This document shows positions 44,009 through 53,967 of a stretch of 64,000 nucleotides of DNA, in pieces. Position 1 is the stretch's first letter. Each line of letters starts with the position of its first letter. The notes under the pieces are model-generated. The model saw only the letters and a program-made list of their open reading frames with translations. It searched no databases and was not told the DNA's origin. The translations under genes were made by a program, and so were the position numbers. The DNA is from Trueperaceae bacterium (lineage in GTDB: Bacteria > Deinococcota > Deinococci > Deinococcales > Trueperaceae), in the NCBI GenBank assembly GCA_011389865.1, contig JAABTL010000012.1:1-64000 (forward strand). The letters are read 5' to 3'.

Positions 44009-45325
44009 CTACTGCGTGTCCGCGAACTCCAGGTACTCGGTCAGGAGTTGGTTGATGCGCTCCGCTGCGCGTTCCAGCACCTCGCGCGGATCTGCGCCGC
44101 GCGACGCCTCCTCCATCGCCACGCGGATGTGGTCGCGCGCGTCGACGAACGGGCCGATCCGGCTGCCGATCACGTTGCCGTTGTCGGTCCGGCCAGAGAG
44201 GATCTGCAGGAAGGCGGTGAGGTGGTTCGGGCTCTCCTGGAACCAGCCCTCGTCCATCAACCGCTTGAGGGCGGCGTTGGTGGCCGGGAAGTAACCGGTG
44301 TTCTGGTGCCAGAAGACGTCGACGTCGGGCTCCGCCAGGTACTTGAAGAACTCGAAGATGACGCGGAGCTCTTCCTCGCTGGCGTTGTTCGACACGTAGA
44401 GGCTGTTGCCGCCGATGATCGAATTGCCGCGCGGGTAGCCGTCGACACGCGGGATGAAGGCCGTCCGCACCTCGAAGTCGTCACCCACGGTGTTCATGAT
44501 GCCGTCGAGCGACGAGGTGGACTGCAGCATCATCGTCAGCGTCCCCGAGGTGAAGCCGGAGTTCGGGGAGTACTCGGTGCCGGCGTAGAGCCACACGCCG
44601 TCCTCCGCCATCGCGCTCCACTTGGCGAACAAGGTGTCGGTGAACTCGGTGGGCCACATCACCTCGGTCGCGTGGCCGGCGCGCCCGTTGTCGTTGTCGA
44701 CGTACGGCTGGTCGTGCAGCGCGAGCTGCTGCTCGAACTGCCAGTCGGGCCAGCCGAAGCCGATGACGTCGCGCACGACGCCCGACTCCTGCAGCTGCAA
44801 CCCGTACTCGTGGACCTCGTCCCAGGTGGTGGGCGGCGCGTTCGGATCGAGCCCGGCCGCGCGGAAGTGGTCGGCGTTGTAGTACAGCATCGCCGTCGAC
44901 GACGCGAACGGCCACGACCACAGGTTGCCGTCACGCGAGTAGTAGCGAACGATCGGCCCCACGTACTGGCCGAAGTCCCAGTCCTCGCCGAGCATCTCGG
45001 GAATCTGGTAGGCCGGGATGATCATGCCGCTGTCGTGCATGGCCTGCGTGCCGACCTCGTAGATCTGGATGAGCGGGGGCTCCTCCCCCACGGGGTACGC
45101 GCCGAGGAAGCGCGCGAGGCCCTCCTCGTACGTGCCCATCAGGACGGGGTTGATCTGCATGTTGGGGTCGCGCTCGTTGAACCCGTCCACCACCTGCTCG
45201 AGGACGGCGAGGCGCGAGCCCGTCATGCCGTGCCAGAAATCGACGACCTGCTGCGCGGAGGCGAACGTGCCCAGCGCCAGCATCGTCACCAACAGCGTCA
45301 TCAGGATGAACCGCAATGACCGCAT
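44009..45325 (-). CDS. ugpB: extracellular solute-binding protein (UgpB-type)
   Basis: Signal peptide MRSLRFILMTLLVTMLALGTFASAQ; VVDFWHGMTGSRLAVLEQVVDGFNERDP; family-1 SBP layout. Confidence 0.85.
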   Translation of the reverse strand: MRSLRFILMTLLVTMLALGTFASAQQVVDFWHGMTGSRLAVLEQVVDGFNERDPNMQINPVLMGTYEEGLARFLGAYPVGEEPPLIQIYEVGTQAMHDSGMIIPAYQIPEMLGEDWDFGQYVGPIVRYYSRDGNLWSWPFASSTAMLYYNADHFRAAGLDPNAPPTTWDEVHEYGLQLQESGVVRDVIGFGWPDWQFEQQLALHDQPYVDNDNGRAGHATEVMWPTEFTDTLFAKWSAMAEDGVWLYAGTEYSPNSGFTSGTLTMMLQSTSSLDGIMNTVGDDFEVRTAFIPRVDGYPRGNSIIGGNSLYVSNNASEEELRVIFEFFKYLAEPDVDVFWHQNTGYFPATNAALKRLMDEGWFQESPNHLTAFLQILSGRTDNGNVIGSRIGPFVDARDHIRVAMEEASRGADPREVLERAAERINQLLTEYLEFADTQ

Positions 45326-45565
45326 AGACGTCCTTCCTTCCGGAGCCCGTTTCGGTAGGACCGGACGCGTGCCGCGTCCGGGGTCGATCCATCGGTAGCC
45401 GTCTCACCTCCCTCCCCGGCGCGACGCGGGATGGGGAATCGGTACGCGGCGCGCACCCGAACGGCGAACTGGTCGTACCCCTACTATAGGCCCCCGCGAC
45501 CGCGCGGGCCGCCGATGGGGCCCGCGCACGGCAACACACGGCATGCGCAAGCGCTAACGTGAGGC

Positions 45566-46495
45566 ATGGCCACGTCCATCGGGGCACCCCGAGTGGGGGC
45601 CTCACCGCGGCCCGAGCACGTCTCCGCGAGCGAGCATCGGCGCTTCGCCCTCGTCCTCGCAGGCGGCGGTGCCCGCGGCCTCGCGCACGCCGGTGTGCTG
45701 CGCGCCCTCGAGCACGAGGGGCTCGTCCCCGCCGCGATCGTCGGCGTGTCCATGGGCGCCATCGTGGGCGCGACCTACGTCCTCAACCCCAACTGGTACC
45801 GCGCGCTCCTCGCGGCCGACGTCGCCAGCATCCCCGGCATCGCGCGCGAGACCGGCGAGCAGCGGGCCACCCGGCTGCGGGCGATCCTCGCGTCGGGGCG
45901 AGCGCTTCGACATCTGCTGCTGCGCTGGGGGGCGCTCACGCCGGCTCGACCCGCCATCGAGGCGCTGCTCGAGGCGCTGACGCTCGGCAAGCGCATCGAG
46001 GACGCCCGCATCCCGTTCGCCGCGGTCGCGACCGACCTCGCCTCCGGCCGCCGCGCCGTGCTGGCCAGCGGCCCTGCCGCCGAGGCCGTCTACGCGAGCT
46101 CCGCGCTCGCCGGCGTCCTGCCCCCGGTGGCGCTCGACGGCGCCCTGCTGGCCGACGGCTGCTACGCCGACGTGGCCCCCATCGACGTCGCCCGCGCGCT
46201 CGGCGGCGGCGCCGTGATCGCCGTCAACCCGAGCGCCGGCGTCCCCTCGCCAACGCCCCGCAACGGCCTCCAGGCCGTCCTGCGCGCCATGGACATCAGC
46301 GTCCAGCACCACGCACTCGTGCGCTTCGACCAGGCCGACCTCGAGCTCCGCATCCGCCTGCCCTTCCCCATCGGCGCCATCGACTTCTCGCACCAGCGCC
46401 TGTGCGTCGCCGCCGGCGTCCGGGCCGTGCGCGCCCAGCGCGCCGAGATCGCGGCCGTGCTCGGGTCGCCGGCGTCCGAACCGGCGACCGTTTGA
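45566..46495 (+). CDS. patatin-like phospholipase family protein
   Basis: LVLAGGGARGLAHAGVLRALEHEGLVPAAIVGVSMGAIVGATY (GxGxxG, GxSxG); leaderless TAACGT-N5-ATG. Confidence 0.9.
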   Translation: MATSIGAPRVGASPRPEHVSASEHRRFALVLAGGGARGLAHAGVLRALEHEGLVPAAIVGVSMGAIVGATYVLNPNWYRALLAADVASIPGIARETGEQRATRLRAILASGRALRHLLLRWGALTPARPAIEALLEALTLGKRIEDARIPFAAVATDLASGRRAVLASGPAAEAVYASSALAGVLPPVALDGALLADGCYADVAPIDVARALGGGAVIAVNPSAGVPSPTPRNGLQAVLRAMDISVQHHALVRFDQADLELRIRLPFPIGAIDFSHQRLCVAAGVRAVRAQRAEIAAVLGSPASEPATV

Positions 46496-46531
46496 CAGCC
46501 ACCCGGCCCCCCCGTACACTTGTGAACGCTT

Positions 46532-46608
<77 letters not shown>

Positions 46609-46640
46609 GGGAAACTACGTCCTGCACGTAGGCTGGTCGT

Positions 46641-46670
46641 GAAGCGGTCTCGTTCACACGGGGCCGCTTC
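46641..46670 (+). terminator. hairpin downstream of tRNA-Ala
   Basis: GAAGCGG...CCGCTTC 7-bp stem; related hairpin follows the tRNA 3' fragment at 50342-50367. Confidence 0.5.
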
Positions 46671-46705
46671 TGCGTTGGGGCGCGGAACTGCGTCCCGGGC
46701 CCGCG

Positions 46706-49681
46706 CTAGCAGGGCGCACCGAGCAGACCGTGCACGGTGCGGCCCAGCGCGTCGGTGGACAGGTCCTCGGGGGAAGGGGGCAGGTTCCCTTCACCGAGCA
46801 GCTCGAGCGCCTGCCGGCGGCTGACGGCTTGCGCGCCGGGGTGCCGGACGACCCAGCTCAGCAGTGTGGCGTTGAGGGCGGGGTCTTCGTCGGGCAGCGT
46901 GGCCCAGGTGACGAAGAGCTTGAAGAGCTCGGGCTTCTCGTGTCTGTCCCACGCGATCGTCAGTGCCCGCCGAAGCTGCGTTCGGGCCCGGTGAGGCTCG
47001 CCTCGCGCCACCAGGATCTTGGCCATCTCCCCGAACTGGACGGCGAGGCCCATCTCGTCACCGACGGCTTCGCTGCAGCGCACAGCGGTCTCGGCTCGCT
47101 GCTGGGCCCGTTCGAGGTCGCCCCGCAGGTAACTGCACTGGGCCAGGCCCTCCCACATGAACGCGCGTTCGTACGACAGGCCGTGCCGCTCGACGAGATC
47201 GAGTCCCTCGCGGAACAGGGCTTCCGCCTCCTCGGGGCGACGCAGGTCGGCCCACACCCTCCCGACGTCGCTCAACGTGCGGACCATGCCGACCGCGCGA
47301 CCGAGACGCCGCTCGTAGCCGAGGACCTCCTCGTAGAGCCGCAAAGCCTCGTCGAGCTGCCCCTGATACCGTCTCGCCAGCGCCAGCCTCGAGGTGCAGC
47401 GGGCGAACGTGTCGGGGTCGCGCAGCGCTTCGGCGTGTGCCAGGGCGCGCTCGGCGTACGCAGCGGCGTCAGCGAAATGCCCCTTCCAGCAGTTCGTCAC
47501 GACGAGTTCGCACAGGCAGTCGATCGTCAGCGCGAGCGCGTCGGGTACGTCCCCCGCGAGACGCAGTGCTGCGTGGGCGTGCTCGCCGGCGGCCGCGTGC
47601 CGGTCCAGCCGGCGTGCGAAGTAGGCCAACTGGTGGTGGAGGCGCGCCCGGAAGCGGGTCTCCGTGCGGGTCCCGAGGCGGTTCAGCGCGAGTTCGAAGA
47701 ACGCGTTCCCCTCTTGCAGCAGGGCCCTGCCGGTGAAGAAGACGTTGAGAGCCTCGAGCGCCGCTTCGCAGAGGTCGAAGCGTCCGTGGTCGCAGGCCCA
47801 GCGCCAAGCGGCGCGGATGTTGTCGAGGTTCTCCTCGAGGGCCGTCAACGCCTCCGTCGGCGCCGCGCCCTTGAGCTCATCGCCCCGGTGTTCGACGAGC
47901 CCGAGGTAGTGGGCCGCATGCCGCTCCCGGTCGACCGCGCCCGAGGTCGACCGCTCGCGAGCGTACTGTCGGACGTCCATGTGCAGGGAGAACCGCCCCG
48001 CATCGGTCCTGCGCACCAGCGACCTGTCGATCAACGTCAGCAACGTCCTCGCGGCTGCGTGTGCGACGGCGTAGACCGCGTCCAGTTCGAAGCTGCCGTC
48101 GAACACCGCCAGGGTGCTTAGGACGCGCCGCTGCTCGTCGTCGAGGAGCTGCCAGGAGTGGTCGAAGACCGCGCGGAGGCTACGGTGGCGTTCGCTGAGC
48201 GCGTGCCCCGTCGATTCCAGCAGGTCGAGGTCGCGTTCGAGCGTGGCGACCAGGTCGGACAGGCGGTACAGCCGAACCCAGCTCGCGGCCAGCTCCAAGG
48301 CGAGCGGCATGCCGTCCAGCAGCGCGCACAGCCGAACGAGGTCGTCCCGGTCGGCCTCGTGCACGGTGAAGTCGGAGCGCGCCCGCCGGGCACTCCCCAC
48401 GAAGAGCTGCACCGCGTCGTAGGACTCGAGGTCGCGGACGTGCGACGAGGACGGCACGGTCAGCCCCGCGAGGTCGACCACGGTTTCGCCGGGCAGGCCG
48501 AGCACGGTTCTCGAGGTGCACAGGAACGTGCACCGTGGCGCAGCGTCGAGGAGCTGCTGCACGAACGCCACGCCGCCGCCGATCAGGTGTTCGACGTTGT
48601 CGAGCACGATCAGCATGGCCCTGGGTCGCAGGTGGCGGAAGACGTCGTCCGCGATGGGGCTCGAGCCCGTCAACTGCAGCCCCAGGGCGGAAGCGACCGC
48701 GCTCGGAACGTCCGCCGCCGAGTGCAGACCCTCGAGCGCCACGAACGCCGCACCGTCCTCGAACGCGTGACGGCGCGCCTCCAGCACCTCCAGGCCCAGG
48801 CGCGTCTTCCCCACGCCCCCAGGACCCAACAGGGTCACGAGACGGACATCGGGTCGAGCCAGCAGGCTGCCGAGCTCCAGCAGGTCGGTGCGGCGCCCAA
48901 CGAAGGGCGTGACCGGTCGAGGCGCGCCGGAGGCATGGACGCGAATCTCGCCCGCCGAACCGGGCGCACGCGCAGGGCCGCGCGCAGCGTCGTCGCGGAT
49001 CGCGTCGGCGAGCTGCCGCGTGGACGCCATCGGCGTCATGTCGAGCTCCTCAGCGAGGCGTGCGCTGAACGTCCGGAAGGCCTCGAGGGCTCGCGCTCGG
49101 TCGCCCGCGGTCGCATACGCCCGCATGCACGCCTGAAGCACGTCTTCGTCCAGGACGTCGACCGCGAACACGCGTTGCAGCAGGTCGGCGGCATCACGCG
49201 CGCGCCCAGCCGCGCTCAAGTCGTCGGCGACGTGCAGCCCGGCGTCGCGCCAGCTCATCTGGAGCTCAGCGCGCGTCTGCTCGAGCCAGGCTTCGAACGC
49301 CGGCGAGTCGTCTCCGGGAACGCGTTCCAGGAACGTTCCGGCGTAGACGTCCACCGCCGCCTGCCAGTCGCCCGCGGAGACGGCCCTCACGAAGGTGCGG
49401 ACGTCGGTGTCGACCACCCAGCGAACACGCAGCGGCTCCACCTCGAGGGCGTGACCGTGCGGACCGCGCTTGGCTTGGTACAGCAGTGCCCGCAGGCTCT
49501 GCTTGGCTTGGCGCTGCCCGGTTTCGGGCCAGAAGAGCGCCGTCAGTTCATCCCTGTCCACCCACGCTTGCCGGTACGCGAGGTAGCTCAGCAGCACGAC
49601 GGGACGGGTGATCGGAGGCGCCTGCCACGATCCATCGAGCCGCAGTTTCGGTCCACCGAGAAGACGTACGTCGGGGGTCAC
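46706..49681 (-). CDS. BTAD/AfsR-type STAND ATPase transcriptional regulator with TPRs
   Basis: MTPDVRLLGGPKLRLDGSWQ (winged-helix/BTAD), NB-ARC P-loop TLLGPGGVGKTRLGLEVLEA, LIVLDNVEHL, C-terminal TPRs. Confidence 0.9.
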   Translation of the reverse strand: MTPDVRLLGGPKLRLDGSWQAPPITRPVVLLSYLAYRQAWVDRDELTALFWPETGQRQAKQSLRALLYQAKRGPHGHALEVEPLRVRWVVDTDVRTFVRAVSAGDWQAAVDVYAGTFLERVPGDDSPAFEAWLEQTRAELQMSWRDAGLHVADDLSAAGRARDAADLLQRVFAVDVLDEDVLQACMRAYATAGDRARALEAFRTFSARLAEELDMTPMASTRQLADAIRDDAARGPARAPGSAGEIRVHASGAPRPVTPFVGRRTDLLELGSLLARPDVRLVTLLGPGGVGKTRLGLEVLEARRHAFEDGAAFVALEGLHSAADVPSAVASALGLQLTGSSPIADDVFRHLRPRAMLIVLDNVEHLIGGGVAFVQQLLDAAPRCTFLCTSRTVLGLPGETVVDLAGLTVPSSSHVRDLESYDAVQLFVGSARRARSDFTVHEADRDDLVRLCALLDGMPLALELAASWVRLYRLSDLVATLERDLDLLESTGHALSERHRSLRAVFDHSWQLLDDEQRRVLSTLAVFDGSFELDAVYAVAHAAARTLLTLIDRSLVRRTDAGRFSLHMDVRQYARERSTSGAVDRERHAAHYLGLVEHRGDELKGAAPTEALTALEENLDNIRAAWRWACDHGRFDLCEAALEALNVFFTGRALLQEGNAFFELALNRLGTRTETRFRARLHHQLAYFARRLDRHAAAGEHAHAALRLAGDVPDALALTIDCLCELVVTNCWKGHFADAAAYAERALAHAEALRDPDTFARCTSRLALARRYQGQLDEALRLYEEVLGYERRLGRAVGMVRTLSDVGRVWADLRRPEEAEALFREGLDLVERHGLSYERAFMWEGLAQCSYLRGDLERAQQRAETAVRCSEAVGDEMGLAVQFGEMAKILVARGEPHRARTQLRRALTIAWDRHEKPELFKLFVTWATLPDEDPALNATLLSWVVRHPGAQAVSRRQALELLGEGNLPPSPEDLSTDALGRTVHGLLGAPC

Positions 49682-49798
49682 GGTCGGCCGTCACCTTACC
49701 AGGCGGGCTCACTGGCAACGGCTCCGATAGCAGCGTCTTCTGCTTGGCTCGCTCGACTCGCTACCCGACGCGTCCGGCGCTAACGGGGTTAACGCCGT

Positions 49799-50020
49799 TC
49801 AGTCCGATCCGTACTGCGGCCGCTGCAAAGCGGCGACGCGAACGGCAGGCCGTCGCGGTTCGATCCAGGTCGCGATGCGCCGAACGACGCCCGCGATGCG
49901 CATGCGGTAGGACGTGTGGAGCGACGGCAGGCTGGACGCGACCCGGGCCTCGCGATGGAGGCGATCGATGCGCTCGTGAGCGTTCCGGTGGATGGCGCTC
50001 GTGTCATGCGGTGAGAACAT
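49799..50020 (-). CDS. small hypothetical protein (73 aa)
   Basis: MFSPHDTSAIHRNAHERIDRLHREARVASSL...; SD gagagga ~6-8 nt upstream of ATG. Confidence 0.55.
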   Translation of the reverse strand: MFSPHDTSAIHRNAHERIDRLHREARVASSLPSLHTSYRMRIAGVVRRIATWIEPRRPAVRVAALQRPQYGSD

Positions 50021-50263
50021 GAGGTGCTCCTCTCGGGTGCTCGGCTGGGCCAACGGGAAGGTGCGCCTAACCGCACGGGCAGCGTACGAACCGGGGTGTG
50101 ACCCAAGCGTCATCGAAGCGTGATCGAGCCGTCCTGGACGGCTGATCTCCGATCCCGAGCGCCGCCGTGTCCGGCGCTGGCGCTGGTCGCCGTCGGCGCC
50201 GACCGAGTCCATCACGTGCGCTTCCGCGGTGGTCGGCTCGATCGGAGCGTCCGCGGCGACCGC

Positions 50264-50306
50264 CGCACTCAAGAGGTCAGGGGTTCGAACCCCCTCGGCT
50301 CCACCA
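50264..50306 (+). repeat. tRNA-Ala 3'-half fragment (att-like repeat copy)
   Basis: cgcactcaagaggtcaggggttcgaaccccctcggctccacca; no matching 5' half upstream. Confidence 0.85.
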
Positions 50307-50440
50307 GGCAAGAAGCCGTCCCACACGGCGTTGACGTGGAGAGCGACTCCGCTGCTACGGGGTCGCTTCTCGCTTGTGGTATGTCCATGCGTTGGCCTGC
50401 GCCGCCGTGATACTGAACCGACCGTGCTAGGTTCTTCGGC

Positions 50441-50689
50441 ATGAGAGACGCCGCACTCGTGGCGAGCGTCGCCGTGCTCCTCGCCCTGGCCGCGTGCGGG
50501 GGCGGGACCGCGACGGGCACATGGTCGGGCACCGTCACCACGCCCGGCAACACGCGGGGCTCACCCATGCTCCTGACCCTGATCGAGGAAGACGGCGTCC
50601 TCAGCGGCAACGCCTTCGTCGTCTTCATGAACCTCGACGTCGCCGGGACGCGGACGGGCGCGGACGCCTCGATGACGCTGTGGCGATGA
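50441..50689 (+). CDS. short lipoprotein, possibly truncated by frameshift
   Basis: Lipobox VAVLLALAAC; TAGGTT-N7-ATG; coding-like DDLVVTAVQQSGRPVVGLGEGG continues in another frame right after the stop. Confidence 0.55.
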   Translation: MRDAALVASVAVLLALAACGGGTATGTWSGTVTTPGNTRGSPMLLTLIEEDGVLSGNAFVVFMNLDVAGTRTGADASMTLWR

Positions 50690-51116
50690 CCTTGTCGTCA
50701 CCGCCGTGCAGCAGTCGGGACGGCCTGTCGTCGGGCTCGGCGAGGGCGGCAAGCGTTCTTCGGGCAGTTGGCGTCGCCAATCGGTTGCCCCAACGGGCGC
50801 CATGGAAGCCAGCTGACCACCTTCACTGCCGCGGCCCCCATGCACCCGTCGCTCGTCGGGCCCCGCAACACCGCCGCCCCGGGTGGCCAGGTGTAGGTCA
50901 CCGCGAAGGGGATGGCGTATGTCGACGTCGACGTGCCAAATCCCGCCGCTCCGCTGGAAGTCGTCGGCCGCACCGGTACCGATCACTACATCCATCTGAT
51001 CGACGGCTCACGCGCAGGCTCCGCCCTTGGGGCTTCCACGGCGCACCGTCCTCCTACACGAGCGACGGCTGGAACGCGCTCGCCAACCTCATGGACTACC
51101 TGATCTCCGCCCGCTG
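50690..51116 (+). pseudogene. decayed/frameshifted coding remnants
   Basis: Protein-like stretches split across frames: VDVDVPNPAAPLEVVGRTGTDHYIHLIDGSR then WGFHGAPSSYTSDGWNALANLMDYLISAR*. Confidence 0.35.
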
Positions 51117-51264
51117 ACGAGCCCTCACGCGAGCGACCGCCTGGGTCATCACCCGAGCGGTCGCTCGCGGATGCCGCCCGATGCTGGCATCCCGCTCGAC
51201 GCCCGCGCCTCACCGGCGCATCGACATCGTGCCGCGATACACTGCGTGCCCTCGTTCCAGTCCA

Positions 51265-52050
51265 TCACTCCGTGAAGCGACGTAACAGGATGGTGTGCCC
51301 CGGCTGCATGCCGCGCCCCGGCGGGTACTCGCACATCTCATCGATCTGGACGAGCGACATGGCATTGAAGGAGGTGAAGACCAGCGACCACGTTCCGACG
51401 TCGCCGGGGCTGCAGATCTGGGTCGCCTCGTCGCTCACGAGCGTAAGCACGCCCCCCTCGACGGCGTAGCTGCCGCTGTCGTCCGGGGCGGTGTCGAGGT
51501 GCGAGAAGGCGTAGGCGTGCCGGTAGCTACCCTCCGGCGACAAGCGCAAGCTTCCGGCCGTGCCCGTCCAGCGCCCGACGAGCGCCTCCTGCATGAGCCC
51601 ATCGCGTTGGTCCGCGTCCAGCACGCGCAACATGCCCACGATCCGCTCGCCGTACACCACGTACACGCCGGTCGAACGCAACGGCGCCAAGCCCTCCGGC
51701 ACCAGCTCGCCCCACATGCGCTCGCGCGTGATCAGCACCGCCCCGTCGCTGGCCACCGCCTCCAACTCGACCTCGAGCCGCACCGACGAGGTGAACATCC
51801 GCCGTACCTGATCCGACATCACCACGCTGAGTTTCGGCCCGTCGACGGCGCTCCAGAACAAGTCGTACTCGGCGAGCACGACGCTGGGTGCGAGGAACTC
51901 CCGTGCGGCGAACTCGTTGCCCTCCGAGATCGTCGCCGCGTAGCGCTCCACCACCTGGAACTGCACGGGCACCGGCCCATCGGCGAGAGCGAACGCGCCC
52001 ATCACGAACGCACCCATCACCATGAGTTGACGAACGATCGACCGTGCCAT
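51265..52050 (-). CDS. exported hypothetical protein
   Basis: Signal peptide MARSIVRQLMVMGAFVMGAFALA; C-terminal lipocalin-like VGRWTGTAGSLRLSPEGSYRHAYAF. Confidence 0.65.
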   Translation of the reverse strand: MARSIVRQLMVMGAFVMGAFALADGPVPVQFQVVERYAATISEGNEFAAREFLAPSVVLAEYDLFWSAVDGPKLSVVMSDQVRRMFTSSVRLEVELEAVASDGAVLITRERMWGELVPEGLAPLRSTGVYVVYGERIVGMLRVLDADQRDGLMQEALVGRWTGTAGSLRLSPEGSYRHAYAFSHLDTAPDDSGSYAVEGGVLTLVSDEATQICSPGDVGTWSLVFTSFNAMSLVQIDEMCEYPPGRGMQPGHTILLRRFTE

Positions 52051-52534
52051 GTCACGCCCCTTCCACGAGAAGGCGACCCGGCAGCCCGTCCGATCCGTCA
52101 ACCAAGGCATGTCGTCTGTACGGCCATGCTAGCGCATCGATCGTCTCGCAGGCGTTCGATCAACGGAAGCGTCGGCCAGGGACCACGCGGCTCGCGCTGC
52201 GACCCTCGACGTCGCGGGGCCGCCGTGAACCCGCAGGGAACGTTCGCCCTGCCTAGGAGTGTGCCAACCCGCACCGGCGTGGCCCTCCCCCGCCCGCGGA
52301 GAGTCGCCGCATCGTGCGGCCAGATGTAACGATCTCGCCCGCGCACCACGGGTCGGAAGCCGCGCCCGCGCTCCGACGTGCCTTGGTCCGCCCGGCAGTA
52401 TGCTGGTTGCACGGCGGTGATCGAATCACATCGGAGCGAACCTCGATGGGCAGATGCCGGACTGCCTCCCTGGCCACGCGTCGCGGGCGCGCCCGTCCTC
52501 GGTCTCAGCACCCAAGCCAAGGGAGAGATCGGCC

Positions 52535-53467
52535 ATGGATTCGCGTCACCATGACTTCCAGCGACTTCCGCAGGGTCGTCTCGCGCTCGTGCTGCTTCTC
52601 ACCGGGCTCATCCTGACGGCCGGTGTCGCGCCGGCCCAGGGGAGCAGTTCCATGTTCCGCGTCAGCTACGCGCGGCCCGAGATCCTCACCGACGTCACGT
52701 GGCTGGCCGAGCACCTCGACGACCCCACGGTGCGCGTCGTCGACGCCCGAATCCCCTTCGAAGGGGCCCTCTACGAGGCAGCGCACATCCCCGGCGCCGT
52801 GTTCGCCGACATGTTCTTCGGCGTGCCGATCATGCCGCCGGAGGCGTTCGCCGAAGCGATGGGCCAGCTCGGCATCGGCGACGACACGACCGTCGTCATC
52901 TACGACACGGCCGGCGGCGCGTGGGGCGCGCGCCTGTGGTGGGCCCTGAAGCTCCACGGGCACGACCGCGCCATGATGCTGAACGGCGGCCTGCGCCAAT
53001 GGATCATGGCGGGGTTGCCCATCGAGACGACCGCGCCTACGGTCACGCCCACCACCTTCACGCCCGACACGAACCTCCGTTGGTTGGCGACGGCCGACGA
53101 GGTCCGGGCCGCGATCGACGACCCCGACGTCGCCATCGTCGACACGCTGCCTCTCCCCGTCTACCGGGGCGACAGCGTCCCTTACGAGCGGCCGGGGCAC
53201 ATCCCCACGGCGCTCAGCTTCCCGACGCCCGACACCATCGACGCCGTGGCGCTCACCTTGATGCCTGCCGAAGCGTTGTCGCACATGCTGGCCCGCTTGG
53301 GCCTCGATCCCACGCGCCGCGCCGTGACGTATTGCGGAGGCGGCTTCTACGGTGCCCATGGCGCCTTCGTTCTCTACCTGATGGGCTTCGACGACGTGTC
53401 CCTGTACGCCGGCTCGCTGATGGACTGGACCTCCGACCCGAGCAACCCCATGACGACCGTGCCGTGA
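52535..53467 (+). CDS. exported rhodanese/sulfurtransferase (tandem rhodanese domains)
   Basis: Signal-like N-terminus LALVLLLTGLILTAGVAPAQG; VRVVDARIPFEGALYEAAHIPGAVF; RRAVTYCGGGFYGAHGAFVLYLMGFDDVSLYAGSLMDW. Confidence 0.85.
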   Translation: MDSRHHDFQRLPQGRLALVLLLTGLILTAGVAPAQGSSSMFRVSYARPEILTDVTWLAEHLDDPTVRVVDARIPFEGALYEAAHIPGAVFADMFFGVPIMPPEAFAEAMGQLGIGDDTTVVIYDTAGGAWGARLWWALKLHGHDRAMMLNGGLRQWIMAGLPIETTAPTVTPTTFTPDTNLRWLATADEVRAAIDDPDVAIVDTLPLPVYRGDSVPYERPGHIPTALSFPTPDTIDAVALTLMPAEALSHMLARLGLDPTRRAVTYCGGGFYGAHGAFVLYLMGFDDVSLYAGSLMDWTSDPSNPMTTVP

Positions 53468-53483
53468 CCGAGGCCCGTCCCCC

Positions 53484-53849
53484 TCACGCCCCCAACGCGA
53501 AGAACATCGGGCTGAAGTAGGGCACCAGCCAGACGAACCACACGACCACGCTGAAGCGGTGAAAGCGCGTCAGCCACGCCTCGTCGCGACGCCACAGCAC
53601 CGCCGCGGCCCAGACCGCGTGCACGAACATGAGGACGATCGCCAGCAGGCCGGTGAGCCCGTGGACATCGCGGGTGAGCCCGCCGGCGAACTCGAACATC
53701 ATGCCGGTGCCCAGGGTGTCGAACGCCAGGCCGAGGACGAACATCGCCAGGTGCCAGGGCTTCAGCCGGCCCTGGAGCCGCTCGCTCCACACGCCGATCG
53801 TGTAGAACGCGAGCGCCAGGGTGATCGTGACCGTCGCGCCGACGGGCAT
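53484..53849 (-). CDS. HsmA-like small integral membrane protein
   Basis: TITLALAFYTIGVWSERLQGRLKPWHLAMFVLGLAFDTLGTGMMFEFAGG...GLLAIVLMFVHAVWAAAVLW. Confidence 0.7.
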   Translation of the reverse strand: MPVGATVTITLALAFYTIGVWSERLQGRLKPWHLAMFVLGLAFDTLGTGMMFEFAGGLTRDVHGLTGLLAIVLMFVHAVWAAAVLWRRDEAWLTRFHRFSVVVWFVWLVPYFSPMFFALGA

Positions 53850-53967
53850 GGACGCCTCCCCCGGCCCACGATACGCCCAGGCGCCACGGTCGCGGCCTTG
53901 TCCGGGCTGGCGGCATCCTCGAGCTTCAGGCGCCACAGTATCCGCGTCGGGTCGAGCAACGGCGAGT

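Noticed and set aside
50230-50306. Second complete tRNA at ~50.23-50.31 kb
   Set aside because: Only the 3' half folds; no upstream GGAGCCG-type acceptor strand or D-arm, so treated as a fragment.
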